A stretch of DNA of 64,000 bases from NCBI GenBank assembly GCA_963920525.1, contig OY986440.1, positions 12,240,143 through 12,304,142 of the forward strand, given 5' to 3'. The DNA comes from Dichetophora obliterata. Taxonomy: Eukaryota > Arthropoda > Insecta > Diptera > Sciomyzidae. A program made the translations under genes and the position numbers. The notes under the pieces were generated by a model, which did no database searches, had not been told where the DNA came from, and saw nothing but the letters and a program-made list of their open reading frames with translations. Shown here piece by piece: positions 10,406-23,125 of this stretch (positions within the stretch are counted from its first letter, which is position 1; each line of letters opens with the position of its first letter).

Positions 10406-13233
10406 TGTTTATTGTTTACTTTATTTGGTTGTTTATAAAGTTTTTTTTTTACTTTTGATATTTGCACTTATTTCAGGTGCACTTAAAAGTTGGAGTGGGC
10501 TGTTTCTCTTATTGTTATTGTTTTTGCTTAATTGCAATATTCACACTTTTTGTTATTGTTAGTGTTGTTGCTTTATTGCGATATTCATACTTTTTCGCGG
10601 CACACTTATACGCAACTGCACATATATATAGGTCAGAGAACAAATAGAATAGCACAATGAATTATTGATCCAGTGAAATGTGTTTTTTTTTTACTTTATT
10701 TAATTTTTTACAAAGGTCTTTTGATAATTTTTATTGTTTTTTTTTTTTATTTAATTTTAGGTGATTAAAATTGCAAGCCGAAAGAAACAAGCAAAAATTC
10801 TTGAAAGTTAAATGTAAGAGCGGGTTAAAAACGACTGAACTGTTTGCGGTTACAATTGCAATTCAAACACCTCAATTCAAACAATTTATGATACACATAA
10901 AATTATGTTTAACATAACTTCAGTTAATAAACCTGTTTCTCAAGTGCAGATGTTTGCGCGAACATACACACAAACAGCGCACAAATCCGTGTAAAAATTA
11001 AAATTATCTTAAAAAAAAACTCTGCTAAGCGAATATAAATGTATCTCTCCTAACAAGAGAGAATCAAATTCCTAAATGTTAAAAATTTATCTTAAAACGT
11101 AGTTAAAAATTAGTAAAAAAATAATTTAAATTAGTGCTAAAGAAAGTAAACTGTTCCTACTGAAAATTAAAATCATTAATTTATGGCAAAATCATTAATT
11201 GCTTAATGAGCATCAATAACTAAAGAATTGTGCTTAGTTTGGTTTTAGTTTTACATGCAATAACAACAAACCAGAGTTTTTTACAGCAAACTTCATCATC
11301 ATCAACGAGGCATCAGCGATTATGAGAAGCAGAAAACAAAGTGAGTAATTGAATTGTTGTTGTTTTTGATATTGTTACATGAAGAAGTATTGCCAATCGC
11401 GGTTATTTTAATGTTATGAGAAAGAAAAAAACAATGTCTCTCCCATTGTTTACATTTTTAGTTTTACATTTTACTTTACTTTCGATTTGGTGGTGAGGTG
11501 AGTTAAACAACACCTAAATTTATGAACAAGTTGTTTTTGTTTAAACAACAAAACAACCAATTATTTTAATCATAGCTAAGCTAAATATTGTTGTATCTAA
11601 ATTTTTTGAACGAGCATTTGAGTTCGCGCTACAGTAATTGTTTTTCTTTTCAGTTAAACCATTTTTTTTTCTCTTACAAAAAAAATATGGAAAATCTGGA
11701 ATTAGTTTAATCTGAAAAATATTATAATTTACGGGCCGGTTATGAACAGAGACTATAACTGGTAAATTTGTGAATTAAATTTAAATTAATTAAATTATGA
11801 ATTAGCACAAAGATTAAAATATGCTTAAACATATTAATGTAATAAATAATATTACTAAGAAATTTTATATGTTTCAAATAATGATTAGCATTATATATAT
11901 ATGTAAATATATACAGCAAATGTTGCTTTGATTTAATAAATAAACTACGGTTTATAATGGTTTAGTAAATCTTTTGTTTTTTCCTTATGGTGAGTGGCGT
12001 ATGGGATATGTATAGTTAAACTTATTTGAGAATAGCTACAATTCTTTTGGGATCTTATAAATCATCGCAACTTAAGATCAGGTAGAGAGGGTTTAGATGC
12101 GCATATCTCAAACACCATTCATTGAGATATATAATAATTACGGAGAAGAATTCATAATTTTATTTTCAATTCAAAATAACCATATGGGTAATTTTAGTGT
12201 TTCCGTAGTATGGTTATCCCGGTCCACCACAAATATTGTCGTTCATCCAGGGAGTCTGTAATAAAAAACCGTAAGTACTTATGAGGTAGATTGATTTTGT
12301 CAAGAACACCCCCAACCGACTGCTTGCTAGCGGCAGATATGGCTCCCAACAGGCTTTTTCAATCTTACCAAGAATCCACCTGGCATCGAGTGTTTATGTT
12401 AATTCATGAGCGCCCTGTAAAAGGTTACACGAAAATCTATTCTGTCTCTGGTAACTGAAATTCAAAAGAGTACAGTTTGTGAAGTATATTACATTCTCGA
12501 CCATTTATGTGAAAACATTTTATAGCACGCACATTACAATTGATCATTGATTGAAGCTCGATCCTCAAGGTCTCGATCAAGGGTTGAAATGGCCAATTTA
12601 TTTGTTTTTTTTTGGTTTAAGAGAAGCTTAATAAAATTTTGTTTACCCTAACACAATAATATGACAATAACCATAAAATAAAACAAACATTTAACAGAAA
12701 GTGTATAGCTTAGACAGCTTTTCAGAAATGAAGTAATGGTTACACATTAATATATTCTATACGAAAATTTTGTCCTATATTCCAAATTTTCTTTGGGTCA
12801 AGCCCAGCTAAAAAACAAAAAAAAAATTTTTTTAAAAAATTAAAAAACAAAAAAATTTAAAAATAAAAAACTTGTGTAACTGTTTTCAAAATGCAAGGAA
12901 TTTGAATTAATAAATGATGACATTTATAATAGACATGTTTTCATACCTATCTATATATATTTACACAGATAAATTTTTTTTGTTAATATATTGTTAATAA
13001 ATAATATACTGTTAATATTATAACACTTTTATAGACATATATCTTTATATATATTTATATAGTTTTCCAACACGTAAAATAGTAAGATATGGAAGTGAAG
13101 CTCTTTTTTGTAAGGGGACAAACACATACAACATTAGACACATTAAAGCCTACTCTAGAGGCGATTGTGTTTTCTTCAGGTTTTTTTGCTGCTATCCTTG
13201 CCTTGTCACTGTTACTTATGTTTTCTGCATTAC
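10406..13233. other. Non-coding stretch between the LINE and the ankyrin 3' exon
   Basis: The part next to 10405 is probably the 5' untranslated region of the CR1-type LINE. The rest is AT-rich with A/T runs (for example 12800-12870) and no frame that looks coding. It should contain the 3' untranslated region of the ankyrin gene next to 13233. A possible minus-strand AATAAA is at 12597-12602. No repeat family was recognised with confidence. Confidence 0.5.
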
Positions 13234-13720
13234 TTATTGATATTGCTTCTCATGGTTAATAAGCTCTTTCGTTACGATTTTTTTAGATCTGACTTCATTG
13301 TCACTTGGCTGTATGAATTGTGCTTCCGTGTTGCCGAAAGCCTTATCAGCTGCATTTTCGGGTTGCGACACAGTCGTGCTGCTAGTTTTTGTCAGTGTAC
13401 CATCGTTTTGGACAGTAGTAGTGGTTGTTGTTGTTGTAGTTTTTACTGCCTCATCGCTGCCACTACTCTGTGGATAGTTGCCATTTTCTTTTTGGGTCGA
13501 TGTAACTACTTTTGATGTTGTTGTCGTAGTCGTCGACGTTGGTTGTGCATAATCGTGATAATCAGCGCTTGAATTTAAGACCTGTTCCATCAATTGCTTC
13601 ATAAGTTTGTCCTCCACCTGCATTTGCTTTTGCTGAAGTCCATCACATTCGAGATCAGGCAACTTATGCCCACCTTTGGTAATAATACGAGTGGTTGTTG
13701 TTTCTACTTTTGCACCATCG
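13234..13720 (-). CDS. Ank: Ankyrin, C-terminal tail exon with stop codon
   Basis: The exon begins after a good acceptor (pyrimidine run, then CTCACTAG ending at 13721), with one nt completing the previous codon and then DGAKVETTTTRIITK. It encodes about 161 residues and ends in TAA at 13234-13236. The protein is Thr/Ser-rich with repeated patterns such as SKVVTST and DGTLTKTSSTT. These resemble the DG-SETHVTITE type of sequence in the exon at 28090-29226 and suit an unstructured ankyrin tail. The entry phase does not match the exit phase of the exon at 28090, so one or more small exons in between are missing from this annotation. Assignment to ankyrin rests on strand, order and composition. 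The symbol is used at family level; the paralogue is not resolved. Confidence 0.68.
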
Positions 13721-13929
13721 CTAGTGAGAGAAAAAAAAGAAGAATAGAATAAAAGAAAATTTAATAAATAATGTTGAAATTTATAAGTTATAGTAGTGAT
13801 GCTCCAATTGAGTAGCTCATTTTAAGTATACGATTTAAAGTTTTTTTCTTGCTTCAAGAAAAATACTTGAATACTTAAATCATTGTCACTATGCAACTGA
13901 TCTTTCATACGAAGCGCTCAGAGCAAAAA

Positions 13930-14600
13930 GGAAAGATACCAGTACAAAACTTGTTATTGAATTTTTGAATAAATGTAAAATTTCGGAAATTGTCAAATTT
14001 TTAAACAAATGTTAAATTTTAAAATAAGCGTCAAATTACAAAAAGTGTCAAATATCGAAGAGTACGAATTTTGCAAAAAAATTATATTATGAAAAATATG
14101 TGAAATTTTAAAAGTGTAAATTATAACAAATAAGGAAATTATTCTACGTTAGGACTCACGCTAATTTTTTATATTTTTATCATATCAAACTCATTAGCCC
14201 AAATATGTAAAAAAAGGCCCGATCGCAAGTGTTTTAAGATTCAATTCTTCCTCTAATAATCTATCCCTTTCCGATCAAAGACCAAACGTTGTTTGTATAA
14301 AGCGCATGCCTAGGTTCTTTGACCTTTAAAAAAATTCTACCTCAAGTCCAACACCAACTATCTTAGTACTTCTGGATTTAAATATTTTTTTATTTAATAG
14401 GATTTCATATAATGCTTTTTAATTTGTGTTTTATTTCACACACTTAAAATTTTCAAGATTGATATTTTTGTTGTCGAAATTTGATACTTTTATTTTGTTT
14501 TCAAAATTTGATACTTTTTCGCAACAAGGCCCCTTTTTAAATTTCGAGATTTTTCAAGATTAGTTTTTTAAAGATTTTGATTGTTTTAAAATTTTCACAT
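13930..14600 (+). repeat. AT-rich dispersed repeat, copy A
   Basis: This stretch shares ordered blocks with 26830-27720: runs of degenerate GTCAAATTTCGAAAA-like units, then ATTCTACGTTAGGACTCACGC, then CCCAAATATGTAAAAAAAGG, then TACTTCTGGATTTAAATAT and TTGTCGAAATTTGATACTT. Part of it also recurs at 57380-57500 and 59150-59240. It has no coding potential and its class is unknown. Confidence 0.65.
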
Positions 14601-14819
14601 TCAAGCAATCGGCCTGATCCCACATGGTATTCACGATGTGCTGTTTTTGCCCTTGTATTGTGAATTTTTGATAAATTTGATATTTTGTAGTAAAATTTGC
14701 TAAATTACAAAAACAAAATGCACAGTGTTCAAAATACAACCCTGTAGCAAAAGTAAAACGACGAAACCCTATTGTATTAATTGTAAATTTCATTGTGTAT
14801 GTGATCAAATGACCGCAAA

Positions 14820-16599
14820 AGCATTTCTACTCAACGCGGAGGAAGCTACTGGCTGCGCTGAGTTTATTTAATAAAAATTATTATAATTTGGTGTTTCGTT
14901 TGAATTTTCTTATGATTTCCTACAGTTAAATGATGATTTCAATTCATATTTCCAAACAAAAGTACACACCAAAATCAGCTGATTTTAAAAATACAAGACT
15001 TTATCAAAGGTTCGTTCGTTAACCGAGATATATATCTTTGCCCCAAATTTTTGATCTTTTTGTCATCGCTAAACATACTAAGGTCCTCAGATTCCTCATA
15101 AACCTTAAATGTTTAAGGCAAGAATTTTCAAAGTTATATTATTGCAATGCGGTAATTGTAGTTGTAATACCTTTGTGGTAAGTAACATTCTTGGTTTGGA
15201 TATGTTTTATAAGAAAAATTTCGTTTTCTATAGGAACATGCAAGTTGATTAAATTGACACCACAGAAACTTTCGTACCTGAAACACACAAAAAGTTTTTA
15301 GTACTAATTTTATTTTTTGGTGAAATAGAAAAAAAAATCAATCAAAAATGAAAGTGAATAACTCGGTTATGTTACAAAGAATTGAATTAATTTTTTTTTG
15401 TTTGAAATTTTGAATAATTGTCCGTCCAATCGTGTTTCAATCTTTTCCATTTTCGTTTCCCTTCTAATTTTTATAATTTTCAAAAAAATTCGACTTACAT
15501 AGGAAAGAAATTTTTACTATGGTAAATGACCCCTTTCTTTATTTTTATGACCTTAACCTTTTATGACCTTAACGAATTTCTTTATTTCGCAAAAAAATTT
15601 GGTAAAAATATTTGTTGTTGAAGAAATATTCAAAACCAAATATGTTCTTTCATATGGTATGCATAAACATAGGGGGGATTTAAAGTTTTTATCGTAAAAA
15701 TTAAAAAACTTTTTATACGATCGAGTAGTGTAGTGAAAGAATCATGAAAATTTCTCAATTCGTTTCCGAGTTATACTTTCAAATACCCCATTAAATACCG
15801 CCAAAGCAACAATAGTGCCACCTACCGGATCCACAAACTTTAGACCTAAGCCATCTACAGACCAAGCCGCACAAACACAACAAATTTCATCAAAATCGGT
15901 CCAGCCGTTTAGGAGGAGTTCAGTGACAAATCCATGTACAGAAGAATTTTATACATAAAGATAAAAAAGTTCTGTGTGTAAATGTCCAACAGACTCTTAA
16001 ACTGCTCATTCGATTTGCACGAAAATGTTTGTATAGAAGTTTTCGGGCACAGTGCGTGTTTTGGGTCTATCAATTTTGTACCATCTTGAACAACAGAGGG
16101 CGCTGTAGTACAAATCTTTTACAAAATCGCCTTAACGTCCTAAACTGCTGATGCGATTTCAATAAACATTTGTATTAAGATACTCTCAGGTACGATGAGT
16201 GTTTTGGCGGTACCGATTTTGATCTATTTTAAACTACAAAGGGCGCTTTAGTACAAATATTTAACAAAACCATCGAAATGTCTTTAACCGATCATTTTTG
16301 TAAAAATTTATCAAAATACACCATATCGTGAATACCACTTATATGTTGAATACCACTACATGTTGAAGACAATTTTTTTTTTCAAAAAACTTAGAACGTC
16401 ACTTTATTAAATTGATAAAAAGATATACATGTTTGTATTTTAACCCGAATCACTCTGTTAACGCAAATATAAAATGTTTTGGCAACGACAGGGTGTTTTG
16501 GGTTAAGCTAGATAGCATAACACAAAATCATAAAATTATTCTGTTTTCTTCATTTTGAACTGAAAAATTTATAGCCAAAGTCTAACGCTTATTATTTAT
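14820..16599. other. Ankyrin intron, AT-rich, no gene seen
   Basis: No exon or clear transposon was recognised. The part 15770-16280 has a different, less AT-rich texture, with phrases such as ATCGGTCCAGCCGTTTAGG followed by TTTATACATAAAGATAAAA. This resembles the tails of old dispersed elements, but no ends could be fixed. Confidence 0.4.
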
Positions 16600-17103
16600 T
16601 CTCGAGTTAAAATGTTAGCGGGCGAACAGCAGTTGAACATGGGTCGCACAAGAGTCGAACATGTTCTAAAATAATGCAGAAAGCCTAGCGGCCGAAATTT
16701 GAATCAAACAACGGTCATACAAGGGCTAAATTAAGTCGTACAGCCACTGTACGCCCGTTGTATTCCACCAAATTTTATACTCTTATTTAACAGCAAACGT
16801 ATGCGCAACATAAGAAAACGTATGCGCTGCTCACGGCGATAGTATCGCCACTTGTGTGTAGCGTAAAAGTTTTTTTTTTGTTTAAATTAAGTAAAAAATA
16901 ATTTTCATTGTGGACTAATCACTGCTCGGCCGGTGTAAGGCCACTCTACGTCTGTTATACAGCCGATATTGTTTAAAAACAGCCTCTGTACGACCCTTGT
17001 TCGGCTGGTGTTTGGCCAAAAAGTCCAGCAGACGACCCATGAACGTCCGATAAAAATTTTTAATATTAGGCCTTGTTCGGCCTAAAAAATTTTTTTTACT
17101 CGG
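16600..17103. repeat. Candidate MITE with imperfect inverted ends
   Basis: The left end, CTCGAGTTAAAATG followed by GGGCGAACA, matches the reverse complement of the right end (CCCGAGT, A/T run, GGCCGAACA). The inside repeats phrases such as GGGTCG, GTACAG and CGGCC in both orientations. It contains a perfect 7-bp hairpin, CGTACAG-cca-CTGTACG, at 16737-16753. Ends and target duplication are not certain, and the class is unknown. Confidence 0.45.
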
Positions 17104-19128
17104 GTTTGTATACCTACGAATTATACTTTATTATATATATACAAATACAGTACACAGTAAACAAAATTTATAGACTTGGAATAACGGATACTGGTAGAAG
17201 AGGCAAAAAAAAAAAATAACACGTGTATCAGCATTTTAAAAATTAACGTCTAAATAATATTTAATAAAGTTTTAAATTTACACTAAATTTACTAACATAA
17301 ATGATAAGAAATTTCCTAAATATATGCTATCGACATAGTTGTGTTGAGAAATGAGGAATATTTTTGTAGAATATTTCTACGCTTCAGTGCCCCATTTTTA
17401 TGGTTATTTTTGATTCCGTTTTAAAAAATACCCTGTTAAGAGTAGTCGGAGGGGTTTAAAAATTTTATTGAAATGTCTTTTTAAAAATTCACAGCCTTTT
17501 TTTGGCAAAATATTTGCTTGCAGCTTACTCCTATAAAGGAAAATAGTAAACTTTATGTAAAAAAAAATCGCCCCAAGACTATGCAATGAAAACTTCTGCC
17601 GATAATACGCAGTGAACATGGAGAAAAATAGTGTATATTTTTAAAAAGCCTCTAGAACAATGCAATAAAAATCTCTTTCGATGATGCATAGTGAACGTTT
17701 CTGCAGTTGATGGACTTTTTTCATTAACTAATGAAAAACTTACTGTTACCTAATAGAAGTAGAGAATAAACTCGATAATACGGACCATTAGAAACCAACC
17801 AGGTTCGATATACCGGTTGATTACGGGATTACCAATACAGAAAAAAATAATAACCTCAAAAGTAGAAAAAATGCAGAATTCTCAAAGAAGGCAGAAAGAG
17901 GGCAGAAAAATGCATTTTTTGAGAACAGAAAACGTTATTAGTCTTGCGCATAGTGAGACTATACTTCTATATACGTGAGAAACGCAAATGGTTCTTGGTA
18001 ACCATTTTAATTCTAATTGCTGTTGTCGATATTGTCTTTTTTTCATCAATCCCATTACCATGATCAATCCCATTACCATGATTTAGATCAAGGAATATTT
18101 TAACAAGTAGATTGCAAAACAACAGTTTTAGCCATAACTTTTGATTGGAAATAGATATTAAGGTAATTATTTCACATAAATTAATTTTTGAGACTTGACT
18201 TTTTTGTAAAAAATTTAAAAACCACAATTTGGATAAAAAAAATTCGCCAAAAAATCAAAGGTTTTTTGATGACAAAAACAGTAAAACAATTTTTGCGCAA
18301 AACTGGACGATTTTTTGCAAATAAATGCTATGTCATATGGAAGGTAGTGAAAAGTAGATGTGAAATTTCTACTTGATTTTATTTTTTACAACAAAAATAA
18401 ATTTTGAGTAATTTTTTGAGTAAAAAGTCAATATTTGGACTTTTTTAAAAAATTATAAAAATTATAACTGACCTAACGGTGCAATTTATGTGAAAACAAT
18501 TTATGTAAAATGCTTAAATTGAACTTTTGAAAAAAAAATAGAATAAAATTTATTTAATTTTTTTTTATTTAAAAATAAATTTAAAGGAGATATTTGCATC
18601 GAAAATAAAAACTTTGATTTTCATGTCGTTTTTTTCTCATTCTTAGGTAACGATTTTTTGTGAAAATTTTAAGATATGTGGATGTTTTTGATGTCAAAAT
18701 TGCTGGAAAAAATTAGGTCCATATTATATATGAATCCAATTTTTTGGAAATCTCCATTTTTCGCAATCAAAATATAATATTACTAAGTCTTAGTAAACAT
18801 CATTCGAAAGCTAAGAAAAAGGCACACATTTTATCTTTGGAACAAATTTTTCTATCTTCATCAGTTATTGCAGTGCAAGCGATCGAAGAAAGGTCCTATT
18901 TAAAAAACGTAAATTTATTTTTTTCCAAAATATTTTGTTTTATATTGAAATAAAAAAAGTATCAAATATTTTTGACTAATGAACCATAAAAGAAAACTTT
19001 GATGGAAAAAATTTTTGGTGGCAAATTTTTTATAGAATGGCCGATATATATTAATACTATACAGCAAATATATACATATATTATATTATATTATATAATA
19101 CAACGAATATAAATTTGTCACGGATTTA
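17104..19128. other. Ankyrin intron, AT-rich, no gene seen
   Basis: No exon was found. A 20-bp unit containing ATCAATCCCATTACCATGAT is repeated in tandem at about 18045-18080. The rest is A/T-run sequence with short frames only. Confidence 0.4.
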
Positions 19129-19427
19129 TTAACCCCTCGTCAATAAACATGGGTGTGTTACACCTGGGCTTCAATAAATTTTGGATAAATTTTTTGATCT
19201 CTAATTTATATAACAAAAAAAATTTTTGTAAAAAACAGATTATAAACACATAATAAACATGTTTTATTTTTCTTTTTCAAACTAATATATTATTGACTTA
19301 ATAAAAAAACATTAAAAAAATTATTATGCGTATAGTTTTTATTTTTAATATCACTTTTTTTCTCGGGTGTGATACACCCAGTTCATTGGCTGTGTGACAA
19401 AAAATATGTTCATTGACGGCGGGTTAA
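19129..19427. mobile_element. piggyBac-type MITE with TTAA target duplications
   Basis: TTAA at 19129-19132 and 19424-19427 flanks a 291-bp element. It begins CCCCTCGTCAATAAACAT and ends with the complementary ATGTTCATTGACGGCGGG. Subterminal palindromes GGTGTGTTACACC (about 19151) and GGGTGTGATACACCC (about 19365) lie inward of each end. TTAA duplication plus CCC/GGG ends is the signature of the piggyBac superfamily. It is too short to code for transposase. Confidence 0.82.
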
Positions 19428-20879
19428 AAACAGTTAAAAAGTGCAGTCACATCCGCATCCGTATCCGCTTCACTTGAGAAAAACGATGAATTCCCGCAAA
19501 AAAATAATGGTGTGAACTTATCGATATTAGAATTATACATATAAAATGTTATACTCTCTTCAACTGCTTCTAAGGGCAACTTTGCAAACTTAAAAGGTAA
19601 AAAAGATTTAAACATAAGGGCGCAAGAAGAACACCATATTTTAGAAAAACATTCCTCATGAAATTTTGGTATAGGTCTATAGGTTAAGGCACAGCAACTA
19701 TGTCTACCATCATATATTTAAAAGATTTTTTATAATTGGTTTAGTAAATTGCTAAATTGTAAGTTTAATTTAAAACTCATACTATAAAAAAATTATTCCT
19801 ACGTAATCTTTTTAAACGCTGAAACACCCGCACTCTATCAAAATCCGTTGATCGAAATCTGTAATTTTGAAAAAACAGTTAAAAAAATTGTAGTGCAGTG
19901 TTACTTCAAGTTTTACTTACTTATCATAGTTGGTAACTGTTTCGGCCGTTATCGAATCCATTGGTCTCATGCTGCTGGTGCCCTGATAAAAATCTATTTA
20001 AAATTAGTTTTAATAGTATCTTGTTGTATTGTCTTCTTTAATTTTTAAAAAATATTTTATTTTTATATTAGTCCTTAAAATATAGGTAGTAAGTAATTTA
20101 CGCACTGGCGAAACTGCGCATTCAAGGCACTGTGCTTTTTCAAATGCAATTTGGCTCTTATCAAAATAGAGTGCAATAGTTTTAAATTAAAACATACCGA
20201 CTTTTATCGTTAGTTTAAAATTTTAAATATAGCTTATTGAAAATTTTGTTTAGTTTTTGCTATGATAGTTCACTAGATATGGTAGTAAATATCTTAAAAG
20301 AGAGTCCACAGCATGAAAATCCATAAACATGATTCTCGGCTTTTAGAAAGAAAAGAAAGCAGATAGTTCTACATAACTAACAGATGCGCCAAAGCGACAA
20401 ATACATAGTATAAAGTGTGCTCACAATTAGTATCAGTAAACATTGAAGGACAAACAATGAAGTATGTATTACGAAAAACGTGTGTGAATGGAAGGAAGGA
20501 CCAATACGAACACAACTATACTGAATGTACTTAGAAAGTAGGACAAAGGCAGAGACAGTGACAGTGCATGCATAGATCGGAAAGGTAAAATTTAGTTTGA
20601 CTTTAATGCATCATCGGTTGTGGAAGAAAAAGCAAAAGAAAAAATGGGCTAAGTTCTTGTAGTTCGTTCTACTTCAGGTGTATGTAGATACTTGTTTTCT
20701 GTTTCTAGCAAAATGCAATGAAAAATGGTTGAAAAAAATTAAAGGTATCAAGAAATTAAGTAACCGTTGATTTAGGAAAGACTACAACTAGCGTACGTAT
20801 TGATACGAGTCTATCGAATTTAATATATTCCGAGTCACTTAACTGATTTTTTCTTATTAACTGATTCAATAGATAGTGT

Positions 20880-21288
20880 TTTAAGCAGTGAAAAAAATAA
20901 ATAGTATGCTATTTATTCTTTGAAAAAAAATTTTCAAAACAACAAATCTAGAAAAAGATGTGCATAGATTTTGAAAAATATCTTGAAATTTAAGATAGGG
21001 TCTTATTTCGAAAAAAGTGCCAAATTTCGAGAAAAAAAACAACGGAAAAGTATTAAATTTTGACAACAAAAATGTCAAACTTGAAAATTTAAAGTTTGTG
21101 GAATAAAACACAAACAAAAAAAAATCGATTTTTATTTTATATGATTTAAATACAAATTTTAAATGTTTGATAGTTTAAATCACACTTGATTTTAAATACA
21201 AATTCTTGTTGTTTGATAGTTTAAAATCGTTTATTGAGCCTTAGGTCAAAGTTAGAACAATTAATTGTTTTAACGAATCTTTCCAAAG

Positions 21289-21330
<42 letters not shown>

Positions 21331-21590
21331 ATTACTTTATCGAAATTTGATATTTTTCGAAAAATTTAATACTTCTTTCGAAATTGGATATTTTTTCGAT
21401 GCATAACACTTTTTGAAATAGTGTCAAATTTTCAATAAATAATTCTTCTCCGTGCGAGCTAATTAAAGAATACATTCTATGCGTAGGTTTTTCAATATTT
21501 TGGTGTTCAAGACTTTTCAGATTTTTTTTTCATGATTTTGAAATTCTGCGAAACGACCACAACCCAAGAAGGAATATCGGTTCTTATGCA
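20880..21590 (-). repeat. AT-rich dispersed repeat, inverted relative copy, with (CAA)n
   Basis: It contains the GTCAAATTTCGAAAA-type units seen at 13930 and 26830. It also contains a copy of a second repeat at about 21120-21290 (TTTGATAGTTTAAATCA and relatives), and ends with a (CAA)n microsatellite at about 21290-21332. Phrases ATTCTATGCGTAGGTTTTTC and ATTCTGCGAAACGACC near 21470-21560 recur inverted at 26620-26720. No coding content is seen. Confidence 0.6.
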
Positions 21591-22029
21591 TTAAATTCTT
21601 AATTCAAGGAATTTTTGTCTAGTAGTATTATATAAAAAATATTATATATGTAATATAGTCCAGGAAGCCAAGTATATTTTTGCTTGATTCTATTTCATAA
21701 TTTTCTTCAAATAATAATGTGCTAAATCCAAGTATAGAATTTTTGTATAATATGAACATTTTGCTTGGTATCAACAACTTTTTTCTAGAAAACAGAACAA
21801 CGTTCTTGATCCTAGCTAATGATTTTCTAAGAATAATAATATTTGGCTTAAGGCCTCTTTTGGCGGAACATTACAAAGAACCAAACAAAATTTTTTTATT
21901 ATGTATTTAGTAATACCTATAATACAAAAAAATTTTAAAAAATTACAAATTGTAAAAAAAGGATACCTCCCCTTGACACGATTTCAAAGCTTCTAGTCAT
22001 CTGGAAAAAAAGGATTATTAATTAGTAAG

Positions 22030-22390
22030 AATGTCGCTATACCCCGGACTAGGGAAAGAAAAATACATTTTTCGCGAAATGTCGACTCCCATACAAAAGT
22101 TGGACATAAATGGAAGAAGTGCTCCTATGATCATGCAATTTTTTAGGCCAATTAAGAAAAATTTTAAAAATGTGCGAAATCGGTTAGAGCCTAGGAGAGG
22201 TAACTTCTTTGGATATATATTAATTTTTTACTTGATTTTGTATGAGAGGTACATACAAAGGTTGGCCGATTTTAACAAAAATTAGTCAGAGGGGTATTCA
22301 AACAGATAGATGTGTACTGAAAATGGTCGAAATTGGTTAGACCCTAAGGGGTCCTTTGGACCTATACATAAAATCCATACTAGTAGATTA
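22030..22390 (+). repeat. Dispersed repeat related to the tandem units at 61990-62600
   Basis: Phrases such as CGAAATCGGTTAGAGCCTAG, TATTAATTTTTTACTTGAT and GGCCGATTTTAACAAAAATT occur here twice and again in the tandem array near the right end of the window. It looks like a diverged two-unit copy of the same family, about 150 bp per unit. Confidence 0.6.
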
Positions 22391-23125
22391 TAAAAAGGCA
22401 CTTAATTTGATAGGATTTGTTTGTTTTTTTCCATTGAAATTTGTCAATTTCTAGAATTTTTATTTGATTATATCATATATTAAAATCTAAAATATAAATA
22501 AAATTTTATATTTTCTAAAAATTTTTAATTTTATTTATTTTGTCACGAATTTAACAAAATGTGATTTTGTTTTTTTTTTAAATATCTCAACTTTGAAGTG
22601 TGACAGCGTAGCCAAAACTGAGTCTTTCTCTTAAATATTTTGCTTTTCTCTTATCTATGCAATTACCTGTCAATTGATACCAATATTGTTAGGTTTTAAG
22701 AATTCAATTTTTGTCTATGGGCCAATGCAGTGTGCGACTGTTTCAAAAAGTAATTTTTTGGCCTTTCTATCAAAGTTTATAACTTGTTAAAAATGCATAA
22801 AAACAAAATTTTTAGATAGTTCTAGTCCGGGCCTTAAAGGGGTCTATAAAAAGGCCCACACTAAATTTTAAGTTAATCGGTCCATTAGAACTTGAGATAT
22901 CATGTCAAACGTGTGGAAAAAAGTAGTTTCGAGAAAAACGCATTTAAAGTTTTTAAGTTAACTTTAAGGCAGTCTAATTGACGCCAATAAAATGGCTATA
23001 CTTTTTAAAATAATTCGAATTTCAAAAATCCTTTTAAGGAGTTATTCTATGGATAAATAAACTACCAACAAATTCAAATTTTTTTATCTTTTCAATTTTC
23101 TGCACTAGAATACTGCCTTAACATA
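22391..23125. other. Ankyrin intron left of the mariner, no gene seen
   Basis: AT-rich sequence with no coding-like frame and no recognisable element ends. The phrases around 22780-22960 (GGTCCATTAGAACTTGAGAT) resemble decayed dispersed repeats. Nothing firmer can be said. Confidence 0.35.

Larger units (their letters stand above)
5040..10430 (-). mobile_element. CR1-type LINE, decayed, joined to the truncated LTR element
   Basis: The element reads right to left: ORF1 (10405 down to 7739) then ORF2 (7848 down to 5113). ORF1 begins with a PHD-type zinc finger, a feature described for CR1-group LINEs such as the Drosophila element DMCR1A. ORF2 has endonuclease and reverse transcriptase domains. 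Several frameshifts show that it is dead. Its 3' end lies near 5040 and carries a hairpin at 5089-5120. The 5' end is uncertain, somewhere right of 10405. It lies against the broken pol gene, so it may have inserted there, or the LTR element may have lost its right part by deletion. Confidence 0.8.

Noticed and set aside
13165..13515. Plus-strand Cys/Leu-rich frame of 116 aa
   Set aside because: It is the antisense of the Thr-rich ankyrin exon; Thr codons read backwards give Cys/Ser/Val runs.
19421..19615. Minus-strand frame with SSEADTDADV as the missing ankyrin exon
   Set aside because: It abuts a MITE, has no convincing splice sites in the required phase, and its acidic run comes from a short GGATRC-type repeat.
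20881..21117. Phe-rich minus-strand frame of 78 aa
   Set aside because: Low-complexity TTT/TTC codons from the GTCAAATTTCGAAAA-type repeat.
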